A DNA stretch of 57,812 nucleotides, taken from positions 1,115,921 through 1,173,732 of the forward strand of contig NZ_BSTD01000003.1 in the NCBI RefSeq assembly GCF_030269325.1, read 5' to 3'. Position 1 is the first letter of the stretch. The number at the start of each line of letters is the position of its first letter. A model generated the notes under the pieces. It did no database searches, was not told the DNA's origin, and saw only the letters and a program-made list of their open reading frames with translations. Shown piece by piece: positions 42,006-50,004 of the stretch. The DNA is from Amycolatopsis sp. NBRC 101858 (lineage in GTDB: Bacteria > Actinomycetota > Actinomycetes > Mycobacteriales > Pseudonocardiaceae). The translations under genes and the position numbers were made by a program.

Positions 42006-42081
42006 GGCGCCTCCCACCTCACCCGCACCCCAGTGCCACAAAGGTAACAGGGAGAACGGTCACGGCAGAGGCGTCGTCCGC

Positions 42082-43536
42082 TCAGCCGGTCGCGTTACCG
42101 AGGGGGAAATCGAGCACGCACTCCCCGACGCTGACCTCGGCGGGCCACTCCAGCTTCAGCGAACGGTCCACCCGGTCGCCGGCGTCGACCGGCACCGCGT
42201 GCGCGGCGAGTCCCATCGCCTTCGCCGCCAGGTAGAGCACCTGCTGCAGCGCGCCGACGTGCACCAGCGTCGTCGCGTACGCGGCACTGCCGAGCACCCA
42301 CGCGATCCGCGACATCCGCGCGGTCATCGTCAGCAGCACCGACGGGCGGCGGTGGCTGCCCGCCCCGATCATCGCCAGGTCCAGCATGCCGTCCAGGACG
42401 CCGAGGTCGTCGTTGATCAGCGTCAGCGTGTGCCACAGCGGGTCGTAGTGGTAGATCCCCCGCGCGAGGTCCGCGCACCGGTTGATCCCGACGTAGATCT
42501 CGAGCTCGTACAGGCACGCGACGCTGAAGTACGGCCGCTGCGACGCCTCGTGCCCGGGCCCGCCGGGCAGGTACGCCGGCCCGATCGACCGCACCCGCGC
42601 GGCGCGGAACAGGAACTCCCCCACCTGCTCGGCGGACAGCGCGCGTTCGGTGACCTCGGGGCACGTGTGGTCGTGTTCGAGCAGCGTGGCCAGCGTCGGG
42701 TCGGTCGCCTTGAGCACCCCGGGATCGGGGCGGTGCAGCGGGAAGGTCGGGCCGGCGGTGATCTGCTTGACCACCGGCGGCTCGGCGCCCGCGCGGTGCG
42801 CTTCCGGGTCCGGCGGGCCGCCCTTCAGCCAGGTCCGGCTGCGGGCGTGGAACATCAGGTCGTCGGGCGACCAGACGGCCAGGTCGGTGTCGGTGTCTTC
42901 GGCGAACTCGGCCCAGGCGTCGGCCACCAGCACCACGCCCGCGGCCACCAGGAACGCCACGACGTCGGCCACGACCCGCTCGGCCAGCCCCGAAACCTCG
43001 GCGACCTGGGCGACGGTCACCGGCCCGGCCAGCGACGACGCCACGGTCACCGCGGGCGGGCGCAGCAGCGCGACGCGGTACCGGGCGCGGGGCGACTCCA
43101 GCAGCAGCCCGCCGTCGTCCGGGCGCATCGCCGAGTACCGCGACAGCTTGATCAGCCTGCCGGGCGGCACCGCGTCGGCCGGGAAGACCGGCGCCTGGGT
43201 CACCGGGATGGCCGACAGCAGCGGCCCGCGGCCGTCGTTGAGCGCCAGCGAGTGCACGACCGAGCCGGACAGCTGGTTGAGGACCTTGCGCAGCGTGCCC
43301 GCCCCGGCCTCGGCGGCCCCGCCCGCCGACGTCGCGAGGTTGCCCATCGAGATCGGCCCGAGCGCCATCCGGCCCAGCGACTCGCGGACCGGCCCGGGGA
43401 CGTCGGCCAGCTCGTACTCGCCCCACCAGGTGATCGCGACGAGGGTGTCGTCGTCGCCCGCCTCCAGCAAGGTGTCTTCGGTGAGGGACCAGAGCCGGAC
43501 GGTCTCCGGGATCCCCTCCGGGCGGTATGCAGGCAC
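42082..43536 (-). CDS. SagB-type (ThcOx) dehydrogenase, copy 2
   Basis: The 484-aa protein has the same plan as the copy at 813-2258: an N-terminal domain (about 1-240, including LLEAGDDDTLVAITWWGEYE) and a C-terminal nitroreductase-type domain (SQRPYFSVACLYELEIYV, GIYHYDPLW, AKAMGLAAHAV). It follows the YcaO gene by 45 bases on the same strand, the arrangement expected for azoline oxidation in TOMM maturation. The GTG at 43536 has GAGGAG 6-7 bases upstream; an upstream TTG (43554) would add six residues. Confidence 0.9.
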   Translation of the reverse strand: MPAYRPEGIPETVRLWSLTEDTLLEAGDDDTLVAITWWGEYELADVPGPVRESLGRMALGPISMGNLATSAGGAAEAGAGTLRKVLNQLSGSVVHSLALNDGRGPLLSAIPVTQAPVFPADAVPPGRLIKLSRYSAMRPDDGGLLLESPRARYRVALLRPPAVTVASSLAGPVTVAQVAEVSGLAERVVADVVAFLVAAGVVLVADAWAEFAEDTDTDLAVWSPDDLMFHARSRTWLKGGPPDPEAHRAGAEPPVVKQITAGPTFPLHRPDPGVLKATDPTLATLLEHDHTCPEVTERALSAEQVGEFLFRAARVRSIGPAYLPGGPGHEASQRPYFSVACLYELEIYVGINRCADLARGIYHYDPLWHTLTLINDDLGVLDGMLDLAMIGAGSHRRPSVLLTMTARMSRIAWVLGSAAYATTLVHVGALQQVLYLAAKAMGLAAHAVPVDAGDRVDRSLKLEWPAEVSVGECVLDFPLGNATG

Positions 43537-43581
43537 AGCCAACTCCTCAAGCAACAGCGAAACACCGAGCCGCCAGGGCTC

Positions 43582-45891
43582 TCACAGGAACATCGGGAAG
43601 GGATTGAGCCGCTCGTACGGGGTCGGCGCGTCGAGCCGGCCCAGCCGGACCGGGACGTCGAACAGCCGCCCCGGCGCGAACCGGGCCCAGAACGGGCGGA
43701 TCCCCGGCGCGAGCACCTTGACCACCGGGATCCCGACGTCCGGGCGGGTCTGGTCGAGCACCAGCAGCTCCAGGCCGGCGTGGCCGAACACCCGGGCCAG
43801 CGCCTCGACGTCGTCGCGGACGTCGGCCCGGTGGACGAAGGGGAAGTCCGCGGCGGTCCGCATCCGCTCGCCCGCCTCGGGCCGCAGGTACGGCTGGTTC
43901 GCGACGGTGGCGTAGGCGAGCCAGCGCCGCGCGTCCGGGTCGTCGACGTCGTGGCCCGCGGTCTCCACGACGGGCAGCATCTGGTTCAGCTCGGTCACCG
44001 CGCGGCGCACCGCGATCCGCGGGTCCAGGTGCGCGCCGAAGCCCATCATGATGTCCTCGTGCGAGCCGCCGATCCGCCGCGAAACCGCTACGGTGACCGG
44101 GATCCCGAGGTCGGACGTCACGTCGAGGACCCACAGCTCGCGGCCGATCCCCGCGTAGGCCGCGGTCATCTCGTGCAGCCACGGGTCGGCGAACGACGCG
44201 AGGTCGACGCCCGGCACCGGCGTGCGGTTGTACCACCACAGCGCGACGGCGTCGCGTTCGACGAGTTCCAGCGCGCCCTGCAGGATCGCGTCCTCCAGGC
44301 TGCTGCCCGCCGCGGTGCCGTTGGAGTCGGCGCGCACCCCGCGCGCCACGCTCTCCGGCGGGGTTCCGTAGTAGAGGTAGGACGTCGGCAGCAGGCGGCG
44401 CTGCCCGGACAGGGACCACACCGGCGTCCAGTCGGTGCGGGCGGCGGGGTCGAACGGCTCGCCGACGCGCTGGAAGCTCGCGTGCTCGGCGTTCCACTCC
44501 GCGCGGCCGGCGTACTGGCGGTCGGCGAAGAGCATGCATGCGTTGGGGTGCAACGCTTCTTCGCCCAGTTCCTCGTACGAGCCCCGGATGCGCAGCTCGT
44601 CGCCCTGGAAGTTGCCGGAGAAGCGCTCCGCGGCCTCGCACAGCGCGCCGATTTCGGCGTCGAGCGGGCTGACGCCCTTGCCGCCGTTCTCGCAGCGCAG
44701 TCCCGCCCGCAGGGCGGCCATCCCGGTGACGCCGCGGGCGATGTTGGGCCCGGAGCGGTAGGCGTTGGCGAACGGGGGCGCGGCCGGGTCCGGCCGGATC
44801 TCCTTGACGATCCCGGTGACCGGGCTGACCAGGTGCCGGTGCCGCTCGAGCATCTGCGCCGGCGTCGCCGTCCGGTGCCCGCCGCCCCCGGTGGTCGCCT
44901 TCTTGGCCGGCTGCAGCACGACCGGCCGCGTCGAGCGCCACACCACCTGCCACGGGTCGCCGCAGCCCGGGCACTGCGGGCGGCGGCGCAGCTCGTGCAG
45001 GCGGCCCTGCAGGTCGAGCGAGTCGAGCGTCCACACGCACTGCTGGCCGTGGTGGCGGTACCCGGCCACCCACTTGGCCGCCTCCAGCGCGACGAGGTGC
45101 GCCGCGGCCGAGGTCAGCGGCGGCAGCGCGGGCATCGGGCGGCGCGCCGGGCCGGCGTGGCCCAGTTCCTCCTGCACGCACGCTTCGGCGTGCCGGTGGC
45201 CCCACAGCCGGTGGGTCAGGCAGTGCCAGCACGCGCCGTCGGGCTGCAGGACCGGGCCGATCCACACCTGGGCCCCGGACGGGCGGGCCAGCAGCCACGG
45301 CCGCCCGGCCCGCCGGTGCTCGGCGTCGATCCCGGCCAGGCGCGGGTCGAGGTAGTCGGCGCACAGCACGACCGACAGGTCGGCGGTGCCGGTGACCGCG
45401 TCGACCACCTCGAGACCGGCCCCGGCCAGTGCCCGTTCCACGGCGCCGGGGTCGACGCCGTCGGCGCTGTCGCCCACCGCCGTCAGCCGCACGGTGCCCC
45501 GCCGCGCGGCGACGACGTCGGCGTCCACGCCGGCCGCGTCCCAGTAGGCCAGCGCGCGTTCGTCGCCGGACCGGGTGCCGGTGCCGGGACTGCGCAGCGT
45601 CACGAGCCCGGCGTCGACCAGCTGGGCCAGCAGCGCGGCGACCTCCTCCGGCGCCATCCCGCCCGGCCGGCCCCGCAGCAGGCGGTCGAGGTCGTGGGTG
45701 CCGTCGAGCAACGCCGCCAGCGACTCGATCTTCGGGCCGCGCATCGCGATCACGCCCTGTTCGGAGAACAGGTACGCGCCCTTGCCCTCCCGGACCTCCG
45801 CGCGCAGGTGCCGCCGGAACGCCGGGGCGCGCGCCGGCACCGGGACGTCCGTGGCGCCACCCCCGGGCGCGTCCACCGCTGTCGTGCGCAT
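43582..45891 (-). CDS. Fused E1-like/YcaO cyclodehydratase (TOMM cyclodehydratase)
   Basis: The 769-aa protein joins a ThiF/E1-like leader-binding part (about residues 1-330) with a YcaO domain (about 345-769), as in cyanobactin TruD/PatD-type enzymes. The N-terminal part has the zinc-binding pairs ACWHCL and CPGCG. The YcaO part has ALCEAAERFSGNF and LEDAILQGALELVERDAV, the conserved glutamate-containing segments of ATP binding, and it ends in NPFPMFL, a proline-containing C-terminus as in active cyclodehydratases. Such enzymes phosphorylate the amide backbone and cyclise Cys, Ser or Thr to azolines. The ATG at 45891 has no ideal site, but its upstream region carries the AACGCA motif. It heads the leftward YcaO-SagB2 pair. 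Confidence 0.93.
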   Translation of the reverse strand: MRTTAVDAPGGGATDVPVPARAPAFRRHLRAEVREGKGAYLFSEQGVIAMRGPKIESLAALLDGTHDLDRLLRGRPGGMAPEEVAALLAQLVDAGLVTLRSPGTGTRSGDERALAYWDAAGVDADVVAARRGTVRLTAVGDSADGVDPGAVERALAGAGLEVVDAVTGTADLSVVLCADYLDPRLAGIDAEHRRAGRPWLLARPSGAQVWIGPVLQPDGACWHCLTHRLWGHRHAEACVQEELGHAGPARRPMPALPPLTSAAAHLVALEAAKWVAGYRHHGQQCVWTLDSLDLQGRLHELRRRPQCPGCGDPWQVVWRSTRPVVLQPAKKATTGGGGHRTATPAQMLERHRHLVSPVTGIVKEIRPDPAAPPFANAYRSGPNIARGVTGMAALRAGLRCENGGKGVSPLDAEIGALCEAAERFSGNFQGDELRIRGSYEELGEEALHPNACMLFADRQYAGRAEWNAEHASFQRVGEPFDPAARTDWTPVWSLSGQRRLLPTSYLYYGTPPESVARGVRADSNGTAAGSSLEDAILQGALELVERDAVALWWYNRTPVPGVDLASFADPWLHEMTAAYAGIGRELWVLDVTSDLGIPVTVAVSRRIGGSHEDIMMGFGAHLDPRIAVRRAVTELNQMLPVVETAGHDVDDPDARRWLAYATVANQPYLRPEAGERMRTAADFPFVHRADVRDDVEALARVFGHAGLELLVLDQTRPDVGIPVVKVLAPGIRPFWARFAPGRLFDVPVRLGRLDAPTPYERLNPFPMFL

Positions 45892-45988
45892 GTGCCCTCC
45901 TGCCGGTCGTCGGACTGGACGGGACGAGAGAAGGGAATCGTGCTCCACGGGAGGTCTACTCAGCCAGTGCTCAGAGCACGGGGAAGTC

Positions 45989-46023
45989 GTGCGAAACGCA
46001 TGGCCCGGCATGGAAAACGCACG
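45989..46023. promoter_or_regulatory. Two AACGCA sites 21 bases apart upstream of YcaO and HxlR2
   Basis: In the 298-base divergent gap, GTGCGAAACGCATG (core at 45995-46000) and TGGAAAACGCACGG (core at 46016-46021) are 21 bases apart. The same motif and spacing occur in the SARP/AraC1 region. They lie about 100-130 bases upstream of the YcaO start and about 170-195 bases upstream of HxlR2. No gene is visible in the gap. Confidence 0.5.
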
Positions 46024-46189
46024 GCACACCGGTGCGTCGTTCACTGGCCGCGCGCGGCGGGCAACCGTCACCGTAGACAGCGACGCCCGTGGCGGCACGG
46101 TGCGTCGGGGGCACCGTAACCGAGCTCGCGGCCCCGCGCGAGCCCGGCGGCGCCCGGTCTGGCACCCCGAGACAAGTGAGGACCCGAGT

Positions 46190-46885
46190 ATGCCTACATC
46201 CGCTCGCACGTACGGACAGTTCTGCGGCCTGGCCCGGGCACTCGAGATCGTCGGGGAGCGGTGGTCGCTGCTGGTCATCCGTGACCTCATGCTCGGCCCG
46301 AAGCGGTTCGACGACCTGCAGCACACCCTGCCGCGGATCCCCGTGAGCATCCTGACCTCGCGCCTCAACGAGCTCGAGGAGACCGGCGTGATCCGCCGCC
46401 GGGTGCTGTCCCAGCTGGACGCCGGCGTCGTCTACGAGCTCACCGAGTACGGCTGCGAACTCGACCACATCGTCCTGGACCTCTCGCTGTGGGGCGCGCG
46501 GTCGCTGAACTACCCGAAGCCGGACGACGTCTTCACCCTCGACGCCGCCATCCTCTCGCTCTACACGACCTTCCAGGAGGAGGCCGCCGCGGGCGTGCAC
46601 GTCAACTACGAGTTGCACCACTTCGGCGGCGAGATGATCGTGCACGCCATGGTCGAGGACGGCGCGCTCAAGGCCTCGGCCGGCTCGCTGCCCGCCGCCG
46701 ACCTGGTGATCGAGCCGCAGGGCCCGGCGATGCTCGACCTGCTCAACGGCAAGCTGTCCGCCCAGGACGCCATTTCCGGCGGCAAGGTCCGCCTCGAGGG
46801 CGACCCGGCGCACCTCGAGCTGTTCACCCGGCTCTTCCACATCCCGCCGGCACCCGAGCGCGAGGCCGGGCTGTCGGTCCGCTGA
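46190..46885 (+). CDS. HxlR-family winged-helix protein with SCP2-like domain, copy 2
   Basis: The 231-aa protein has the same two-part layout as the copy at 29836-30534: HxlR winged helix (FCGLARALEIVGERWSLLVI, LTSRLNELEETGVIRRR) and a C-terminal SCP2-like domain (LDAAILSLYTTF, GDPAHLELFTRLFHIPPAPE). The match is close over the whole length. It diverges from the YcaO gene and ends in a hairpin. The ATG at 46190 has AGGA 7 bases upstream. Pairing with the enediyne-side copy suggests parallel roles for the two loci. Confidence 0.9.
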   Translation: MPTSARTYGQFCGLARALEIVGERWSLLVIRDLMLGPKRFDDLQHTLPRIPVSILTSRLNELEETGVIRRRVLSQLDAGVVYELTEYGCELDHIVLDLSLWGARSLNYPKPDDVFTLDAAILSLYTTFQEEAAAGVHVNYELHHFGGEMIVHAMVEDGALKASAGSLPAADLVIEPQGPAMLDLLNGKLSAQDAISGGKVRLEGDPAHLELFTRLFHIPPAPEREAGLSVR

Positions 46886-46902
46886 GCACCACCGCTCGAC
46901 TC

Positions 46903-46930
46903 CGCCCGGCGGTACGCAATCCGCCGGGCG
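46903..46930 (+). terminator. Hairpin terminator after HxlR2
   Basis: Arms CGCCCGGCGG and CCGCCGGGCG flank an 8-base loop, 18 bases after the stop. The stem is GC-rich without a U tract. Confidence 0.75.
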
Positions 46931-47033
46931 CCGCATTTTCCCTTGCGCAATCAGCAATCCGGAGTAACGGCAACGACTCCGGCGGCGGTTATCGTCTACG
47001 CACGCTGTCTTCGTCCGCGAACTGGGGTCCCGT

Positions 47034-47606
47034 ATGTCGACGTCCGAACTCGCCCGTCCCACCGGGTTCCTCGGCCAGCTGAACAGCCGCCGGCACCACC
47101 GCGCGCTCGCGGTGTTCATGCTCGTGGTGATCGCGCACTGGGCCGAGCACATCGTGCAGGCCATCCAGATCTACGGGTTCGGCTGGCCGACCGCGAAGGC
47201 GCGGGGCGTGCTCGGGGTGCCCTTCCCGTGGCTGATTTCGCAGGAATGGCTGCACTACGGCTACGCGCTCGTGATGCTGGTGTTCCTGTGGGTCCTGCGG
47301 CACGGGTTCGCCGGCCGGTCGCGGCAGTGGTGGAACCTCGCGCTCGGCATCCAGTTCTGGCACCACATCGAGCACCTGCTGCTGTTCATCCAGGCGCAGT
47401 CCGGCTGGCGGCTGGCCGGGCAGAAGGTGCCCACCAGCATCATCCAGCTGCTCGTGCCGCGGGTGGAGCTGCACCTGTTCTACAACACGATCGTCACCAT
47501 CCCGATGATCGTGGCGGTCGTCCTGCACCGGCGCGCCTCGGCCGCCGAGCGCGAGCTGACCGGCTGCGTCTGCGGACAGAAGCAGCCCGCGCTCGCCGCT
47601 TCGTGA
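47034..47606 (+). CDS. Histidine-containing membrane protein next to copper genes
   Basis: The 190-aa protein has four or five membrane helices, with His clusters near their ends (FMLVVIAHWAEHIVQ, QEWLHYGYALVMLV, GIQFWHHIEHLLLFIQ) and two late cysteines (GCVCGQ). I do not recognise a named family. Its stop overlaps the GTG of the CopC-CopD gene by 4 bases, so it is probably translated with it; the His positions could bind a metal such as copper. Function is inferred from context only. Confidence 0.7.
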   Translation: MSTSELARPTGFLGQLNSRRHHRALAVFMLVVIAHWAEHIVQAIQIYGFGWPTAKARGVLGVPFPWLISQEWLHYGYALVMLVFLWVLRHGFAGRSRQWWNLALGIQFWHHIEHLLLFIQAQSGWRLAGQKVPTSIIQLLVPRVELHLFYNTIVTIPMIVAVVLHRRASAAERELTGCVCGQKQPALAAS

Positions 47607-48943
47607 GCCGGGCCGCGCGGCGGGCACTGGCCCTGCTGGCCTTCCTGGCCGGCTGGCTGGTGCTCGGCGCCACGCCGGCTTCGGCCCACGTCGAGATCGT
47701 CTCGTCGACCCCCGGGGACGGCGCCCGCCTGAGCGCGGCGCCGTCCCTGGTGTCGGTCACCCTGTCGGAGAACGTCGGCATCCAGCCCGGCTCGATCAAG
47801 GTCGTCGACCTCGCGGGCACGCAGGTCGACTCCGGGCCGGTGTTCCAGCCCGGTGAGGTCGCCGAACAGCTCGCCATCAGGCTGAAACCGAACCTGCCGG
47901 ACGCGAGCTACCTCGTCGAATACGCCTTCGTCTCGGCCGACTCCCACCCGGTGCGCGGCACGTTCGCGTTCGTCGTCGGCACCGGCCCCCTCGTGACCTC
48001 GGCGGGCGCGGTGTCCGCGGCCACCGGCACCGACGCGGGCGTCGACTTCGTGTCGACGGTGGTCCGCTGGCTGGCCTACCTGGGCGTCGTCCTGCTCGGC
48101 GGGCTGGCGTTCGCCGTCCTGTGCCGGCCCGCGGCCCGCACCGACCGCCGCGCCCGGCAGCTGCTGCGCTGGGGCGCCGGCCTCGTGGCCGTGACCACCG
48201 CCGCGGCGTTCGTGCTGCAGGGCCCGTACGCGGCCGGCCGGGACCTCGGGGCGGTGTTCGACACCGGCCTGCTGGCGGACACGCTGCGCGTCGCCTACGG
48301 GAAGCTGCTGCTGCTCCGCTTGGCCGCCGTCGTCGCGCTGGCGGTGCTGCTGCCCCGGTTGCTGCGGCCCGGGCTGCCGGACCGGCTGCGGTCCCGTTAC
48401 GAGAACCTGGCCATGGTGACCGGCTTCCTGGTGCTGCTGACGTTCTCGGCCACCGGCCACCCGGTCACCGACCCGATCATGTTCGTCTCGGTCTCGGCGG
48501 ACCTCGTGCACTTCGGGGCGATCGCCGTCTGGGCGGGCGGGCTGGTCCAGCTGGCCCTCTGCCTGTACCGCCCGGCCCCGGGTGAGGACCTGGCCCCGGT
48601 CGCGGCGCGCTTCTCGGGACTCGCGGCGGGCGCGGTGACGGCGATCGCGATCAGCGGAGCGGTGCTGGCCCTGCGGATCATGCCGTCGCTGTCCACGCTC
48701 TGGACGACCCGGTTCGGCGTGCTGCTCCTGCTCAAGATCGCCGGCTTCGCGCTGCTGCTGGCGGTGGCGAGCCGGTCGCGCCGCGCGGTGCGCCGGAGCC
48801 TGACCGGCCCGGCGGAGGGCACGACCAAGACGGTGACGGCGGACCTGCGCCGCCTGCGCCAGGCGGTGGCGGTGGAGGTGCTGCTCAGCGTCGTGGTCCT
48901 GGCGCTGGCGGCGATGCTGACGGTCACCCCGCCGGGCGGCTGA
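47603..48943 (+). CDS. CopC-CopD fusion, copper resistance protein
   Basis: The 446-aa protein has an N-terminal signal peptide (ALLAFLAGWLVLGATPASA), a CopC domain beginning AHVEIVSSTPGDGARLS (His as first mature residue, typical of copper ligation) and continuing to about residue 120 (DSHPVRGTFAFVVG), and then a CopD domain with about eight membrane helices (VVRWLAYLGVVLLGGLAFAVL and later). CopC binds copper in the periplasm or cell wall and CopD moves it. The GTG at 47603 is coupled to the previous gene. Confidence 0.9.
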   Translation: MSRAARRALALLAFLAGWLVLGATPASAHVEIVSSTPGDGARLSAAPSLVSVTLSENVGIQPGSIKVVDLAGTQVDSGPVFQPGEVAEQLAIRLKPNLPDASYLVEYAFVSADSHPVRGTFAFVVGTGPLVTSAGAVSAATGTDAGVDFVSTVVRWLAYLGVVLLGGLAFAVLCRPAARTDRRARQLLRWGAGLVAVTTAAAFVLQGPYAAGRDLGAVFDTGLLADTLRVAYGKLLLLRLAAVVALAVLLPRLLRPGLPDRLRSRYENLAMVTGFLVLLTFSATGHPVTDPIMFVSVSADLVHFGAIAVWAGGLVQLALCLYRPAPGEDLAPVAARFSGLAAGAVTAIAISGAVLALRIMPSLSTLWTTRFGVLLLLKIAGFALLLAVASRSRRAVRRSLTGPAEGTTKTVTADLRRLRQAVAVEVLLSVVVLALAAMLTVTPPGG

Positions 48944-49019
48944 GCCACGGGAACGTCCGTGCCTGTGCCGGTCACCGACTTCGGCTGGTCAAACGCCCGG
49001 CAGGCGGCCCGAGCCACTG

Positions 49020-49260
49020 CCGCCCGGCCTACGCCCCCGCGGGGTGAGCTGGCGCCGCTGCGTGACGCGCGAATCCCACCCGGCCGCTGCGGCCGGACTA
49101 CACCCCCGGCGGGGTGAGCGAGCGCCGTCGCATGACACGCGAGCCCCACCCACCCGGACTACACCCCCGGCGGGGTGAGCGGGCGCCGCCGCGCGACACG
49201 CCAATCCCACCCGGCCACTGCAGCCGGACTACATCCCCGGCGACCGCGGCGGGGTGAACG
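49020..49260. repeat. Tandem repeat of the 3' end of the maleylpyruvate isomerase-like gene
   Basis: A unit of 61-70 bases containing GACTACACCCCCGGCGGGG, or a close variant, occurs with stop-codon-equivalent positions at 49029, 49098, 49159 and 49229. The last copy contains the true stop and final codons of the gene. Each earlier copy would encode a similar tail ending in TPPGV. It fills most of the 285-base gap after CopCD. No function is evident. Confidence 0.6.
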
Positions 49261-49894
49261 GCCCCCAGCTGAACGCGGGCAGCCACGGCCCCGGCGCCGC
49301 GCTCCACTCCAGCGCCACCAGCTGCTCCGGCGATCGCCGTCCGGCCAGCGCCCGGTACAGCTCGTGGGCCGGGGCCGTCAGCGTCGCCGCCGGCCGGCCC
49401 GCTCCGACCTGCCACTCCGAGCCGCCCGTCGTGCGCAGGCGCAGGGCCGGCAGCCCGCGGCCCGCGACCGAGCCCGAGAACCCGCGGACCAGCACCTCGA
49501 AGCTCGGCGCCCAGGCCGCGTGCTCGACCGGCGGCGGCATCCCGAGCGCCGCGCGCAGGTCCAGCTCGTGGGTGTAGGCGTCCATCACCATGATCTCGCC
49601 GGTGCGCCCGCCCGCCTCCGCGAGCCGCCGGTCGAGGTCCTCGCCGATGTCGTCCCAGCGGTCGAGCAGCTCCGGGATCGTCGAAGCCGTCGAATCCGGC
49701 GGCGTGCCGCCGTGGCGCTCGAGCACGCGCTCGGCGATCGCGGTCAGGTGACCCAGCAGGTCGGCGACGGTCCACTCCGGACACGCCGGCACCGGGCGCC
49801 GGTGCACGCCGGCGCGGGAGCCCAGCAGGGCGCGGACGCCGCGCCGCACCTCGGGGTAGCCCACGAAGTCCGGGGCGAGCCGACTGGCTGTCAC
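49229..49894 (-). CDS. Mycothiol-dependent maleylpyruvate isomerase-family protein (TIGR03083 type)
   Basis: The 221-aa protein has the DinB-like N-terminal helix VPACPEWTVADLLGHLTAIAERV (about residues 36-58), which supplies metal ligands, and MDAYTHELDLRAALG with a further His. It ends in a C-terminal sterol-carrier-like domain. Family members use mycothiol, the actinobacterial thiol. The GTG at 49894 has GAGG 8 bases upstream and is preferred over an upstream GTG at 49915. Substrate unknown. Confidence 0.85.
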   Translation of the reverse strand: MTASRLAPDFVGYPEVRRGVRALLGSRAGVHRRPVPACPEWTVADLLGHLTAIAERVLERHGGTPPDSTASTIPELLDRWDDIGEDLDRRLAEAGGRTGEIMVMDAYTHELDLRAALGMPPPVEHAAWAPSFEVLVRGFSGSVAGRGLPALRLRTTGGSEWQVGAGRPAATLTAPAHELYRALAGRRSPEQLVALEWSAAPGPWLPAFSWGPFTPPRSPGM

Positions 49895-50004
49895 GCGTCC
49901 CACCTCACCTGGCACGATCGGGGCTTCCGGCCCAGTATGCCCAGGTGACGGCGCCGGTGGTTCTCCCCGCGTGCCGACACCGACGACCTCGGGAGGTAGT
50001 GATC

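Noticed and set aside
49020..49228. Possible additional small genes or pseudogenes in the gap after CopCD.
   Set aside because: The frames there are created by the repeated tail of the neighbouring gene; they lack starts with ribosome sites.
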